A DNA stretch of 64,000 nucleotides from NCBI GenBank assembly GCA_003508835.1, contig PUFA01000066.1, positions 3,100,001 to 3,164,000 of the forward strand, read 5' to 3'. Source of the DNA: Eonycteris spelaea (taxonomy: Eukaryota; Chordata; Mammalia; Chiroptera; Pteropodidae). This document shows, piece by piece, positions 22,400-33,350 of the stretch (positions within the stretch are counted from its first letter, which is position 1; each line of letters opens with the position of its first letter). The notes under the pieces were generated by a model. That model did no database searches, was not told the DNA's origin, and worked only from the letters and a program-made list of their open reading frames with translations. Position numbers and translations under genes: made by a program.

Positions 22400-22720
22400 C
22401 CCCGATTGCAGAGCTTGTAGCTTAGTTTGGGTTTCCCCAGTGGCAGACCATGAGACAAAGATTCGAGGACAAATCATATATTTGATAGGCAGAAGACACA
22501 CCAATAGGGAAGAAGAATGTGAGCCAGGAAAGGGAGGACCACCCAAATTAAGCAAATTATCAAGACAGTTACTACCATGGGCAACTGGGGCTTGATTCCA
22601 CCAGTGTGGAGCACGTGTCTCAGCGTTTTCTTACCTGAAGGACCAGGAGCTGGGGTAGTTATATACCCCTCCTTCCTTACATCCACTGATAGCTGCTGGG
22701 GCGGGGTAGGTCAAGAGGGA
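22400..22720 (+). repeat. Interspersed repeat, family C
   Basis: This is a purine-rich repeat with AGACCATGAGACAAAGATTC, then GGGCAACTGGGGCTTGATTC. It resembles 22840-23090 and 29080-29260, and the family name is unknown to me. Confidence 0.4.
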
Positions 22721-22839
22721 GCATTAGTACTCCAGCATTTCTAGCCTGTTTGATTCCAACAGCCAGGGAAAAACATCAAACTCATGCAAAAAGATGCAGA
22801 TTTTAGCAGCTAGAAGCTGGGTAAATGCTGAGAGGTATA

Positions 22840-23090
22840 GTTCTTAGGTGTATGTCATTTATTTTGGAGATAATCCCAGGAAGAACAATGAGGGAGTGGG
22901 AAATGAGAAAGAGAGGACTGCCAGTAAAAGGTGTGTTCATGAGCTGGTTATCTTTATGGGCAAGTGGGACTCAATCCCAGTGGGGGCCTCTGGGAGATGG
23001 TGTGGAATACACTTCAGAATTGTCTTGAGAAGGGCTGAGGAAGCTGGGACATTTATCCAAAATGCCCATCTCTCAATGGCGGAAGTCTGT
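22840..23090 (+). repeat. Interspersed repeat, family C
   Basis: Blocks TTATTTTGGAGATAATCCC, AGGAAGAACAATGAGGGAG and GGGCAAGTGGGACTCAATCC are seen. The last block is shared almost exactly with 29157-29177. Confidence 0.45.
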
Positions 23091-23269
23091 GCCATCAACT
23101 CCCAGGCATGTCCCTGTCACCTGCTGTGTGTACATCGAGCACATGGGGCAGTGGGCAGAGATGCAGGTGCTGGAAGTTAGAAGCCATAGGCATGTATGGA
23201 ACCGTCCACCAAGCTGCTGGGTAGGCTGAGGGGACAACGGTGGGCAGCGATGCCGCCAGGGAACTCAAG

Positions 23270-23460
23270 AGGAGGAGGAAAAGGGAGGAAGGTACAAGTT
23301 CAACATTTACAAAGTTCAGAGCATGTGCCATCATTGACATACATAATCTCGTTTTTATAATTCCCATTTTACAGATGAGAAAATTGGGGTTCAGAGAGGG
23401 AGCGTGGCTCGCTCTTGTTTAAGCGGCAGTGCTGGAATTCCAGCTCAGATTTAGTCTACA
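23270..23460 (-). mobile_element. MIR SINE, minus strand
   Basis: CCCATTTTACAGATGAGAAA, TTGGGGTTCAGAGAGGGAG and TAATCTCGTTTTTATAATTC are the reverse-complement core and tail. Confidence 0.7.
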
Positions 23461-23624
23461 AATACGACGTTGTCTCCCCCCCCCACCCTTTTCTTTCTCT
23501 GTCTCTTTCTCATATGTTCATTCTTTCCCCCCAAAAGATACATAGAAAGTTATCAAGACAGAAGCCAAGAGAAGCCTTCTGGCGCCTTTACATTTAAAAG
23601 GTACTTTACAAAAGAGTTTTCATT

Positions 23625-23800
23625 TAGACTTTCATTCGGTCAACACATTTATTAATCATCTACTATATGCAATAAATAGAGAACAAGACAGACAAAATCC
23701 TTGCCTCTTAGGATTTGTATTACAGAATGGAAAAGAAACATTAAGTAGCTAAATACGTATCTGAGCAGCAAGGGAAGCATAGAGTGGGGAAGTGAAATGG
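23625..23800 (-). mobile_element. L2 3' end, minus strand
   Basis: ACATTTATTAATCATCTACT, AGAACAAGACAGACAAAATC and CCTTGCCTCTTAGG are antisense L2 landmarks. Confidence 0.6.
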
Positions 23801-24213
23801 GGTGGGGGGCAGTATGGCACCCAATACAGGGTGTTTGTTGCTTGGTCACAGCTGTGACACAGGGTTCTCCACCCCAGCCTTACCGAGATTTGGGGCTAGA
23901 TTTCTTTTGTTGTGGAGAACTGTCTTGTGCATTGTGGGATGTTTAGTTTTTCAGAACTGGACACTAGAGTAAATCTTAATGTAGGTAGATTGTCTCTTAA
24001 TAAAAATAGTAAAAACAATATTTCAGAAGACTCTAGAATAGGACTGTCAACTGCGCATTTTGAGGGAAAACACAAGTTTGGTGAGAACTCTGGAGCAAAT
24101 CTTGACCCCAGTGGGGAACCTGTGTGACAGGGAGTGAGGACCGTGCAGACCATACTTACCCGTAAGCAGTTGTGAGAACTTCATGAAATGCAGGCAATTA
24201 GTGTTACTGTCTT

Positions 24214-24250
24214 CCAACAGGTAAACAAACAAACAAACAAACAAACAAAA
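24214..24250 (+). repeat. (AAAC)n microsatellite
   Basis: About eight units of AAAC/CAAA sit just left of an antisense AATAAA signal at 24254-24259. Confidence 0.9.
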
Positions 24251-24720
24251 AGGTTTATTTCAAACAGATCCATATAAAAGCAATCTGGGGTCACAGCAGG
24301 ACTTCACATGCCTGGGAGCTTAGCTATGGGAAGACCAGCCTTGCTGAATGAGGAGGGCAGCTCAGCTGAGAAGAAAAAATCCTGTTTGCTCAAACTCTCG
24401 GCCATCTTCAGATTATAGACGCATTTAGTCTTGACATCATTTCAGAAGCTTCATAGATCTCCTCTAAATGTGTCATTAAAACTTAGTCTCAAATGCAGAT
24501 TGACATAACAGCTAAGATTCAGGCAGATCTTCAAAATCACATCTGGCCCATCCAAAGCTCAAAGCAAATTGGGATTTCATCTTTTCAAATGATACACTTC
24601 GGTGCCAGTAACTCATAAAGTCTAACGAGTCAGTGACGGTTGCAATTTCAAAACTGCAGTTTTTACCTTATGGCTGATGGAGACTTGCACAGAAGTCCCA
24701 GTGTTGACACTGGAATAAAC
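24250..24720 (-). other. Possible minus-strand transcript or LTR 3' end with AATAAA
   Basis: Read on the minus strand, about 450 bases of moderate composition end in GTTTGAAATAAACCTTTTTG, with AATAAA at 24254-24259 and a T/G-rich stretch after it. This looks like the 3' end of a transcript or of an old LTR. A 33-codon frame beginning MAESLSKQDF (24304-24405) lies inside, too short to call a gene. There is no poly-A tract, so it is not a clear processed pseudogene. Confidence 0.25.
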
Positions 24721-24829
24721 AATTTAAAAAATATGCAACATGACAGAGGCATAGACCAATGTCTGTATGTTTACACGAGTTCAAACAATCCTGTGTTACT
24801 TTTAAGTATAACCGTAAATGGCAGGGTGT

Positions 24830-24990
24830 TCCTGGCTCTGCCACTTAGTAGTCATACGGTCTGAGGAAGTCCCTTCATAACTCTGAGAACCAGCTTCCTC
24901 ATTTCTAAAATAGAAATGGTCATAGGACCTGCCTCATAGGGTTGTTGTGAGAATTAAGTAAGATACTGTGTGTAAAATCCTCAGTATGGT
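24830..24990 (+). mobile_element. MIR SINE, plus strand, overlapping duplication copy 1
   Basis: CCTGGCTCTGCCACTTAGTA, CCTCATTTCTAAAATAGAAA, GCCTCATAGGGTTGTTGTGA and TAAGATACTGTG. Its tail from 24931 on is included in the duplicated segment; the head is not. Confidence 0.75.
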
Positions 24991-26130
24991 GATGTGTTAG
25001 CTTCCTGGGGCTGCTGTAACACATTATCACAAACTTTGTGGCTTAAAACAACACAAAGTTATTATCTGATAGTTCTGGGGGCCAGAAGTCCAAAAATGGG
25101 TCCTATGGACCTTTATGGACCTAAAACCCAGGTGTTGGCAGAGCTGCATTCCTGCTGGAGGCTCAAAGGGAAAATCTGTTCTCCCACTTTTTCTAGATCC
25201 TAGAGACCAGCTGAATTCCGTGGCTCACGGCGCATCCTCCATCTTCAAAGCCAACGGTGTGGCATCTTCTGATCTCTCTCTCTCTCTGCCCCTGCTTCCT
25301 TACATCGCCTCCTCTGACTCCGACCCTGCTGGCTTATAAGGACCCTTGTGGTTACACTGGGCTCACCCAGATAATCCACGATAGTCTCCTCATCTCGAGA
25401 TCCTTAACCTAATCACACCTGCAGAGTCCCTTGTGCCACATAAAGTAACGCATTTGCAGGTTTGAGGGGTCAGGACATAGGCATCTTTAGGGGAACCATT
25501 ATTTACTCTGGCTACGATAAGTGGCTATTAACAGCACTATTAGTGTCGTGTGCTGGTTGCGAAAACTCGGCGGCAGTGTAGAATAGTGGTGATGACAGAA
25601 TGGTAGAGGAGAGGACAGAGGCTCTCAAACTGCTGTGTGAGCAACACAAAATGCGACTCGTCGTTGTGATCGGGGTTAAATCCACGTAAGTCGGGCTGGT
25701 GCTTCCTTTCTCCATTGTTCATAACATTTTTATAACGAAAAGATTTTAAGTAAAATGTTAATAAATGTGAGAACAGAAATATCTTAATTATCTATGTATA
25801 TTTTATTTAACGAACCACTCCCAAACCACTTAAAAACAAAGATTTATTATTACTACGTACAGCTCTGTGGACTGACTGGGCTCGGCTGAGCGGTCTCACT
25901 TGGGGCCTCTCATGCAGCTGCAGGCAGATGGTGCCTGGGGTTGACACCATCTTGACGTGGGCTGGACGTCCAGGGTGGCATCTCATTGCTCTTCCACACT
26001 GGCTCAGGGCTGCATGAGACAGGAAGCCCAGCATCACTTCTACCCTCTTCTCTTGATCAAAACAGACACAAGGTCAAGGCCAGCCCAGATTCAAGGGGAT
26101 GTAGGAATAGACCCCATATCTCAAGGGGAA
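24931..26130 (+). repeat. Direct segmental duplication, copy 1
   Basis: This segment is repeated in the same orientation at 31727-32765. It starts in a MIR tail, runs through an MLT1 LTR (minus strand), about 290 bases of non-repeat sequence and a further interspersed repeat. Identity by eye is about 96%, and much higher from about 25400 to 25740. Compared with copy 2 it keeps about 200 bases (to 26017) that copy 2 lacks and lacks some 35 bases that copy 2 has near 32605. Confidence 0.85.
24992..25510 (-). mobile_element. MLT1 LTR (ERVL-MaLR), in duplication copy 1
   Basis: The reverse complement of the MLT1 end is plain: TGTTAGCTTCCTGGGGCTGC, then GTGGCTTAAAACAACA, GGGGGCCAGAAGTCC and an inland CTTATAAGGACCC. 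This is a solo fossil LTR with no internal retroviral sequence beside it. Confidence 0.8.
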
Positions 26131-26559
26131 GTGGCACACACCCAGTGGGAAGGGATTGATGACAGGCATCTTTTAAGTCAAGCTAATGCATGTCTTGCTC
26201 TTCCTCTACCCTCCCCCCACCCCATAGCACCTCAGGACATTCCATGCTTTCCCCTGTCCCATGTCATTCTGGGATGTCTGCCTCTTCTTCTTGGATGGGA
26301 CTATCACTGAGGAAGTGCATCATGGCTTTGTGGGTTTTCATTTAAGACATGAAACTTGTCCCCCACAGTCTTTCTGTGGGGAAACAACTGGTCAACCCTG
26401 GTGTCTTGCACTCCATTGGCCTATAAGTGATCCGAGTCAAGCCAAGCAAGCCCTTTCTGAAATTTGAATCTCAAACAGACTGACAAAAAACTTTCTGAAG
26501 GAAAGTTCTCGGTGGACGCCGTATGTGATTACCCACCAGCCATTACAGCCCAGGACGTG

Positions 26560-26745
26560 GAAGGCCTGAGTAGCAAGGCAGGGTCTCCTAAGCTCTGCTT
26601 TGTTGACATCGCACAATGGCGCTTTTCTGTAGAGTGTGGGGATGGTGGGGAGCTGTCCCGGGCACTGTGGAATATTTAGTCGCATCCCTCACTTCTACCC
26701 GTGAGATGCCATCTCCCTAGCTGCAATATCCAAGAATGTCTGCTG
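26560..26745 (-). mobile_element. MER5A-like fragment, minus strand
   Basis: The reverse-complement MER5A blocks around GAATATTTAGTCGCATCCCT and CAATATCCAAGAATGTCTG are visible. It is diverged and its ends are approximate. Confidence 0.6.
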
Positions 26746-26769
26746 ACATGGCCCAGTGTCCTCTGGGGG

Positions 26770-27160
26770 CCCAAATCACCCCCTATGCCTCTCTGGCGAT
26801 TGGTTCAGGGGTGAACAGACCCAAGCCAGTTTGGCCAATGAGACACCAGGATAGATTTCCTGGCGGCTTCAGGCAGCAAAGCTTCCCCACTCTGAAGAGA
26901 GAGCCAGGGGAAGCCACCTTCTCGCTCCCCCACTGGATATTAACAATTTTATAGCCTGGCAGCCACTTTGCAGCCACAGAGAAACCAACGTGGACATCAG
27001 AGGGAAGAAACAGAGAGAACCTGGATTCTCAATTATGTTCTTGAAACTCTGAGTCAACCAACCTTGGAGCTGCCCTCCCTGCCAACTCCCTTACTGCTTA
27101 AGGCAGTTCGAGTTGAGTTTTCTGATACTTGCAGCCAGAGCATCCTAAGTGACACATCAT
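26770..27160 (+). mobile_element. LTR-type interspersed repeat, family A
   Basis: Blocks TTTGGCCAATGAGACACC, GCAGCCACTTTGCAGCCAC and the end TTTTCTGATACTTGCAGCC near 27118 follow the family A order. An open frame that starts inside it (26968-27609) is a by-product. Confidence 0.5.
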
Positions 27161-27679
27161 CAGAGCCCGGAGGGTATATCCTGCTTCCAGTCCTCTCTCA
27201 ACTCTCCTCTGGAGCTTGCTCCCTCGGTTTCTATAAAGTGCCTTGCATCCTTCTCACAAGTTCCTCTTCGGCTCCTGTTGTCCAGAACCACTTAGCTGAC
27301 TTGCAGTGGGAGAATTCCGCTACCTCAGCTGAACAAATCTCAGCCCCCCAAACCCAACATCGCCAGCCACCATACCACTATCACGGGGCCACCTTTAGAA
27401 CCTGTTCGTTCAGTTTGACTCACCTGGTATTTCACAAAGTGCTGCTCGTGAGCCCCGCAGGAAAGACTGAGCCTCCCGTGAAGGGGGCAGTAGGAAAATC
27501 AACACGGAAAACATTCTGCCAAGTCCTAAGGGAAGCACCACACAGGGCGGCCATGCCAAGGGCAGCTCGGCGAGGTCACCCGGTGCGTCCCGAGGACTGC
27601 AGGAGATGAGAATGAGGTTAAAGGGCAAAGAGAAGAACAGGATTCCACAGCCAGGGAGGCTCCAGTCCACCACCACCTC

Positions 27680-27805
27680 GCTCTGTGACCCGGAGGGAGT
27701 TGCTTCATCCCGTGAGCCTCAGTTGCCTCATCTGTCAAATGAGCATTATCATATTAACGTCTCAGGATTGATGGGCAGTCGAACCGAGATGACACATCTA
27801 ACCGG
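27680..27805 (+). mobile_element. MIR SINE fragment, plus strand
   Basis: GCTCTGTGACCCGGAGGGAG, CCTCAGTTGCCTCATCTGTC and AAATGAGCATTATC fit the MIR core. Confidence 0.65.
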
Positions 27806-27999
27806 TTTAGTGATCCGTCTCAACTTGTCGAGGTATAGCTATGAAATTTTATTTTTACAATAGCTACTACCAAACATTCTCCATCAACACCTCCTTTTTT
27901 GCTCTAGGTAATAATAAAAATACTACGGCAGTGGCAGGATAGAGGTAGGAGCAGACGCAGAGGGAGCAGCTCACTCTCACAGGGCCCTCCCTACGCGCC

Positions 28000-28200
28000 A
28001 GGCGCTGCCCCGCACACCTGGCATGTGGTCACTCATCGAACCTTCACAATGATCTAATGCGGTGGGAACCAGCATGATCCCCATCTTCTAAAAACAGAGA
28101 CATGAGAAGTCCGGTTGCCCAAAGTCTGCAGCTCTTAGGGGTGGGCTGCCTCAACGCTCTCCAGCTCCGTAACTGGTCAGACCCTGGGTTACCAAGGCTG
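28000..28200 (-). mobile_element. MIR SINE, minus strand
   Basis: CATCGAACCTTCACAATGATC, ATGCGGTGGGAACCAGCATG and ATCCCCATCTTCTAAAAACAG are the antisense tail and core. Confidence 0.6.
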
Positions 28201-28289
28201 GCTCGTTTTCAGCTCTTACAGCTCAGAGCTCCTCATGTTAAAACGCTGAGCTCAACCAGCGAACCACAACTACACCTAGCGCGGGTGAA

Positions 28290-28610
28290 TCTCACCGAAG
28301 AAGGCAGACGCGAAAGAACACGTGCTATGTGATTCCACTGACGCCCAGTTCAAAGGCAGGCGGAACGGATGAAGTTCAAAGGCAGGCGGAACTAATCCAG
28401 GGTGTTAGATGTCGGGACGGTGGTCATCCGTGAGGAAAGGACGTGACTAAAGGGAGTTCAAGGTGGCTTTCCAGATAGAGCTCTGTCCCTCGGTCCGGGG
28501 GCTGGTTACGTGAGTACGCTCAGTTTGTGGAAATTCTCTAAGCTGTGTACGCACGTATAGTTTCCTGTATCTTGTTGTATTTCGAAAAAATTTTTACTTG
28601 AAAAACACTC
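28290..28610 (+). mobile_element. LINE-1 3' end fragment, plus strand
   Basis: It follows the order of an L1 3' UTR: GTGATTCCACTGACGCCCAG, AGTTCAAAGGCAGGCGGAAC, GGTGTTAGATGTCGGGACG, and a late CTAAGCTGTGTACGCACG. A 20-bp block is duplicated in tandem inside it (28347-28366 and 28373-28392). Confidence 0.6.
28347..28392 (+). repeat. Short tandem duplication, 26-bp period
   Basis: AGTTCAAAGGCAGGCGGAAC at 28347-28366 is repeated exactly at 28373-28392, inside an L1 3' end. Confidence 0.9.
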
Positions 28611-29079
28611 CAGTCTCAGATTTGGTTCCAAGTTCTTCTACAAACCCTCTTGTCCTCCAACACCCAGCTCAAGCTTTGACTGCGGCTGTAGGGGCTTGGA
28701 GCCGGGGTGGGGGTTGGAGAGGGAGTGGGTACCATTCTGCTAAAATGGCTTCACAGAGAAGCCCTGAAGAGAGGGGCTGACCCAACTGCTGGACAACCTC
28801 GGAACTTAGACCGAGCGACTCAGAGGGCCAGAGGGGCCCTAACATCACTTCAGTGTACGTACATATAAAGTGCCTGCCACAAAGCAATGTCATAGGGTCC
28901 CCTAGATGGAAATGCAATATTTTTGACATTTTCAGGAAAAGCGGTTGGGATGCACAGCTCTTTACAAGATGCCAGAAGTTTGTGGATTCGTGTTTGGTCA
29001 AAGAAGACATGTCTATTTGAAGCTCTTTAGTTCTTCCAGAAGCCAACTCCAAGAAAAGGATTTGAAGGCAAGTACGTAA

Positions 29080-29260
29080 CTCATTTGAGAGGAGATCTTG
29101 AAAGCCCAGCTGAGGAGCGGGGAAGAGAAGAGGCATGCATGAGCAGGCCGCCACTGTGGGCAAGTGGGGCTCACTCCCACTGGGGGCCCTGGGACACTGT
29201 GAAGCCCGTGCTTTTGAACTGCCCTACTTGGGAGCAAGGAGCTGAGGTTTCTATCCACCA
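29080..29260 (+). repeat. Interspersed repeat, family C
   Basis: It shares GTGGGCAAGTGGGGCTCACT and CCCACTGGGGGCC with the copies near 22500 and 22980. Confidence 0.4.
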
Positions 29261-29261
29261 A

Positions 29262-30450
29262 CTTCCACTCGTCCTTGGTTGAGGGCTGCTTCCGAAGGCA
29301 TGAACCCGGCACTCCCGATCGGACCCGGAGGTGAGCTGAGCCCTGTCCTGTGGCTGGAGAAAGCTTGTAGCCAGAGAACTTCAGGTGTGAACACTGCGGG
29401 CGGAGGGGACTGGGCAGGTCATCCGCATGGTGAGTGAACACCTGCCCTCAGACTTATTGTTCTCTAGGGAAAATGAACTCTGACCTGCTCAAGCTGCTGT
29501 TAGTCTGATGGGGTGTTCCTTGAGCTGAAAGCATTTCTAAAGGATACGTGAAGAGCAAGAAGCAGCTGGAGAGTAGACCGAAGCAACACTTCAGAGCGAG
29601 AATAGACAAGTGATAATCCGAGTTTGAGGAAAACGTTTGGATTTCTCAGAAAGCGTCGCCGAGGGCAGGGGACCCGGTTTCCAGCTGCTTCGTAAGGTGG
29701 CAGCTGGATCATGCTGCTCGGTTGTTAAAAGGAGGGATGACCCCCCCGCCCCCGTGAAGGGCAAAAAACTGGAAACATTTCAGCTTGCTAAAGAGAGAAA
29801 AAGACAAAGTGACAGAGACCTGGAGACAGAAGGACAGAGTGGAAGGGAGGGAAAGGGCTGTGGTAAAGGGAGCGGTGGGGGCAGAGATGAAGAAGAGCTG
29901 AGAAGACTAGAGAAACGGGGAAGTACACAAACCGGAATGTTAACAGCCACCCTCGAAAACGGTGAGACGGAAACCTAAGTGCTCTCTCTGTATACGCGCT
30001 TCTCAAGGTTCTTCACGAATGTGTATTACAGTGATTAGGAAAAGCATTAAGGAAAATGAAAACGTCCCGCCTCCCATGCTCACATTTACAATTCCGAGTG
30101 AGAGAATACTTCCTTTGAACTGCTTCTCACTTTAGTTCTTCCATGTTTCTTAAAACGATTCAAATACCAACACAGGTCCCTTCCTTCTCCCCCTCCTTCC
30201 TTCTTTCTTCGTCGTTGTTAAGACCTGGGCAGGCGGAGCTGGCTCAGTGCTGAACCAGAGCTGAGGCCGACAGTGGGGATTAAAGGTAATTTAAAGAGAG
30301 AAGTTTTAGAAGCTGCTCTGGAACTGAGAATTGGATTAACTTCTTTTTTTTCTGGCTCTTTCAGCTGCAAGAGCTGTCTTGTCCTACAGCTATGTAGGAG
30401 GGCACTTGGGGAGGGGAATTGGCTCTGTTTATGGAGGTCATATAATTGGG
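29262..30450. other. Intergenic, mostly unique sequence
   Basis: A purine-rich stretch at 29780-29930 gives chance frames (29637-29978 plus, 29788-30006 minus). No known gene or repeat. Confidence 0.4.
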
Positions 30451-30454
30451 TTTA

Positions 30455-30600
30455 GATGATTCATTCTTTCATAGATTCATTTCACAAGCATTCAGGGAGC
30501 AGTTCTTGTCACTCAGGTCCTGAACTACCCTGGGGATATACGGAGAAGAATACTACACAGTCCACACCCCGAGGGGCTCCTACTTGGCTTAGAGAGACAG
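30455..30600 (-). mobile_element. L2 3' end, minus strand
   Basis: ATTTCACAAGCATTCAGGGA, CTACCCTGGGGATATACGG and the CCACACCCCGAGGGGCTCCT block are antisense L2. Confidence 0.5.
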
Positions 30601-30884
30601 GCAGGAGGACCGATCAGGCCAACAGGGGACCACTGATCCATGCCGAACTAGAGGCTGGCCCAAAGTCTGAAATTCCGCTTTCGCCTACCCAGCTACAAAT
30701 CTCACTCATGAAATGAAGAAGTAAGGAGTGATGAGGGAGATTCTTATTGAGAAGGACAGTGATGACAAATCGATGCAGGTGGTTTCCAACATATCTTGAC
30801 TTCCAAAGTGACTGGTGGTCTGGGGATGGAATGTGACTCAACCCGAGACCCTTCGGGATGGAAGAAGGCAGAGAGAGAGGACAG

Positions 30885-31310
30885 TGTATCGGTTAGCGTG
30901 CTTTGGGCTGTGAATAACAAAAAAGCCACCGGGAGTGGCTTCGAAAATAAAAATGTATGTGATCGTTACAAAGAAGTCCAGAGAGAGGTGGTTCCAGGAC
31001 ATTTTGACAGCTCGACATTGTTGTTAAGGACCCAGGTGCTTTCCACCTCTAGGCCCCTCTCTTCTTAGCCTGATGGAGAAGGGGGATATTTCCTCCCATG
31101 TAACTCTCTTATGAAAGGGAGACCCCCTTTCCCAGGAGCTCCCAAGCAGACTTCATCTCATGTTCCACTGGCTGGGATTGAGTCATATGTCCATGCTCCA
31201 ACTGCAAGGGTGGCTTGGAAAAGGAGCATCTCACTTTTTCAGCCTCTGTTATAATGGGTGGGCTCTGGCAGCCAAGAAGGGAATGATGGTAGATAGGCAA
31301 CTGACAGTAT
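30885..31310 (+). repeat. Interspersed repeat, family E
   Basis: GGGCTGTGAATAACAAAAAA near the start and ATGCTCCAACTGCAAGGGTG near the end align in order with the copy at 15985-16390. It is strongly diverged. Confidence 0.4.
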
Positions 31311-31726
31311 CTGCCTCAAAAGGGAATTAACATTTGCTGGGCCCCATTCATAACTCCCAGTCCCCAAAATTTCCAACTTCCCCTTTATAGTCTAAGCAAT
31401 GATAGGACCTCATGACTTTGACCTAACTTTATCAGGTTCTTTCTGCAGGATATTACTCAGAGTCTCTGGGGGACATTCACATGTCCCATGGACCAGCCTT
31501 ATTGTTGCTTGCAAACACAGTGAGCCATCTCTCCTGGGACTTCTACTGCTCTATCTACTGTCTCTAGACTGCCTGCACCAGGATGCTGTCCCTGTCCCCA
31601 ATATCATCTTGTCCTGGAGGTGGTATACACTTCTCTTTCTTAACATCTCCCCAAAACATGATTGGGTTAATTAGAATATAGATTTAGCCTGTTACTGAGA
31701 CCTCCACTAACAGTGACTTACAGGAA

Positions 31727-32765
31727 GCCTCATAGGGTTGTTGTGAGAGTTAAATAAGATACTGTGTGTAAAATCCTCAGTATGGTGATGTGTTAGCTTC
31801 CTGGGGCTGCTGTAACAAATTATCACAACCTTTGTGGCTTAAAACAACACAAAGTTATTATCTGATAGTTCTGGGGGCCAGAAGTCCAAAAATGGGTCCT
31901 ATGGACCTTTATGGACCTAAAACCCAGGTGTTGGCAGAGCTGCATTCCTGCTGGAGGCTCTAGGGGAGAATCTGCTTTCTCACCTTTTTTAGCTCCTAGA
32001 GACCAGCTGAATTCTGTGGCTCACGGCACATCCTCCATCTTCAAAGCCAACGTGTGGCATCTTCTGATCTCTCTCTCTCTCTGCCCCTGCTTCCTTACTC
32101 ACATTGTCTCCTCTGACCCTGACCCTCCTGCCTTATAAGGACCCTTGTAGTTACACTGGGCTCACCTAGATAAATCAAGATAATCTCCCCATCTCGAGAT
32201 CCTTAACCTAATCACACCTGCAGAGTCCCTTGTGCCACATAAAGTAACGCATTTGCAGGTTTGAGGGGTCAGGACATAGGCATCTTTAGGGGAACCATTA
32301 TTTATTCTGGCTACGATAAGTGGCTATTAACAGCACTATTAGTGTCGTGTGCTGGTTGTGAAAACTCGGCGGCAGTGTAGAATAATGGTGATGACAGAAT
32401 GGTAGAGGAGAGGACAGAGGCTCTCAAACTGCTGTGTGAGCAACACAAAATGCGACTCGTCGTTGTGATCGGGGTTAAATCCACGTAAGTCGGGCTGGTG
32501 CTTCCTTTCTCCATTGTTCATAACATTTTTATACTAAAAAGATTTTAATTAAAATGTTAATAAATATGAAAACAGAAATATCTTAATTATCTATGTATAT
32601 TTTGCTCACATATTGTTCTGGCTATCAATTGATGCAGGACAAACCACTCCAAAACTCCAAGACAGGAAGCCCAGCACTTCTACCACCTTCTCTTGGTCAA
32701 AACAGACACGGCCAGTCCAGATTCAAGGGGGCGTAAGGAGTAGACCCCATATCTCAAGGGGGAGT
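31727..32765 (+). repeat. Direct segmental duplication, copy 2
   Basis: This is the second copy, about 6.8 kb to the right of the first and in the same orientation. It joins the MIR tail abruptly to unrelated sequence at its left edge (31727), and it has an internal deletion just before 32661 relative to copy 1. It ends near a shared run reading ATCTCAAGGGG. Confidence 0.85.
31786..32308 (-). mobile_element. MLT1 LTR (ERVL-MaLR), in duplication copy 2
   Basis: It has the same LTR and the same ends as the copy at 24992-25510, because the whole segment was duplicated; it is not an independent insertion. Confidence 0.8.
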
Positions 32766-33189
32766 GAGTAAGGGAACTATTCAAGTCCTTTGGAAGACAG
32801 CTCCTTCCCTCCTGTGGCCCAGGTGGGGCCAGCATGAGAGTTGTAAACATATTACCCCAAATCTGGGTCCCTCTGCTTTTAGTCACATAAAGTGTGGGTC
32901 CTCTCCATGGGCCTCGTTCCAGCACAAGGGGAAGAACAGTCTAGATCAGCCAATCCCTCTTTGCACAATCAGATCTCAAATGGAAAACCATTTCTATCTT
33001 CAAATACAAAATGACTCGAGCAAATACTTGATCAAAAAGGCATGTATCTCTCCTAAGGACTCCAGGAACCCATCTGTCTTGATGTAAACTTAGGAGTTAA
33101 GCCTTTTTCTCTAAAAGGCTACAGACTCACTCAACTGATAAAACATTATCCTGATGCTGTTGTGTGGTGGCGAACAACTTATATAACCA

Positions 33190-33350
33190 CTCTGTTTGCT
33201 CATCTGTGAAATGAGGTTAATGGTGGACCATCTCACAAGGATGTTGGTGAGCTCTAGAGGGACGATGGAGGTAAAATGCTAGCTTAGCACAGAGCCTGGA
33301 CCCATAGATGACACTCAGTACGTGTAGCTATTAAAATTGCTGTTACTAAA
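33190..33350 (+). mobile_element. MIR SINE 3' part, plus strand
   Basis: TGCTCATCTGTGAAATGAGG, CTAGCTTAGCACAGAGCCTG and ACACTCAGTACGTGTAGC. Confidence 0.65.

Noticed and set aside
26968..27609. 213-codon plus-strand open frame
   Set aside because: It starts inside an LTR-type repeat, runs into unrelated sequence, has no recognisable domain and no promoter or splice context. Chance.
25512..32514. Conserved 67-residue protein encoded twice
   Set aside because: The identity follows from the segmental duplication itself. With no outgroup there is no evidence of coding constraint; kept only as part of a finding.
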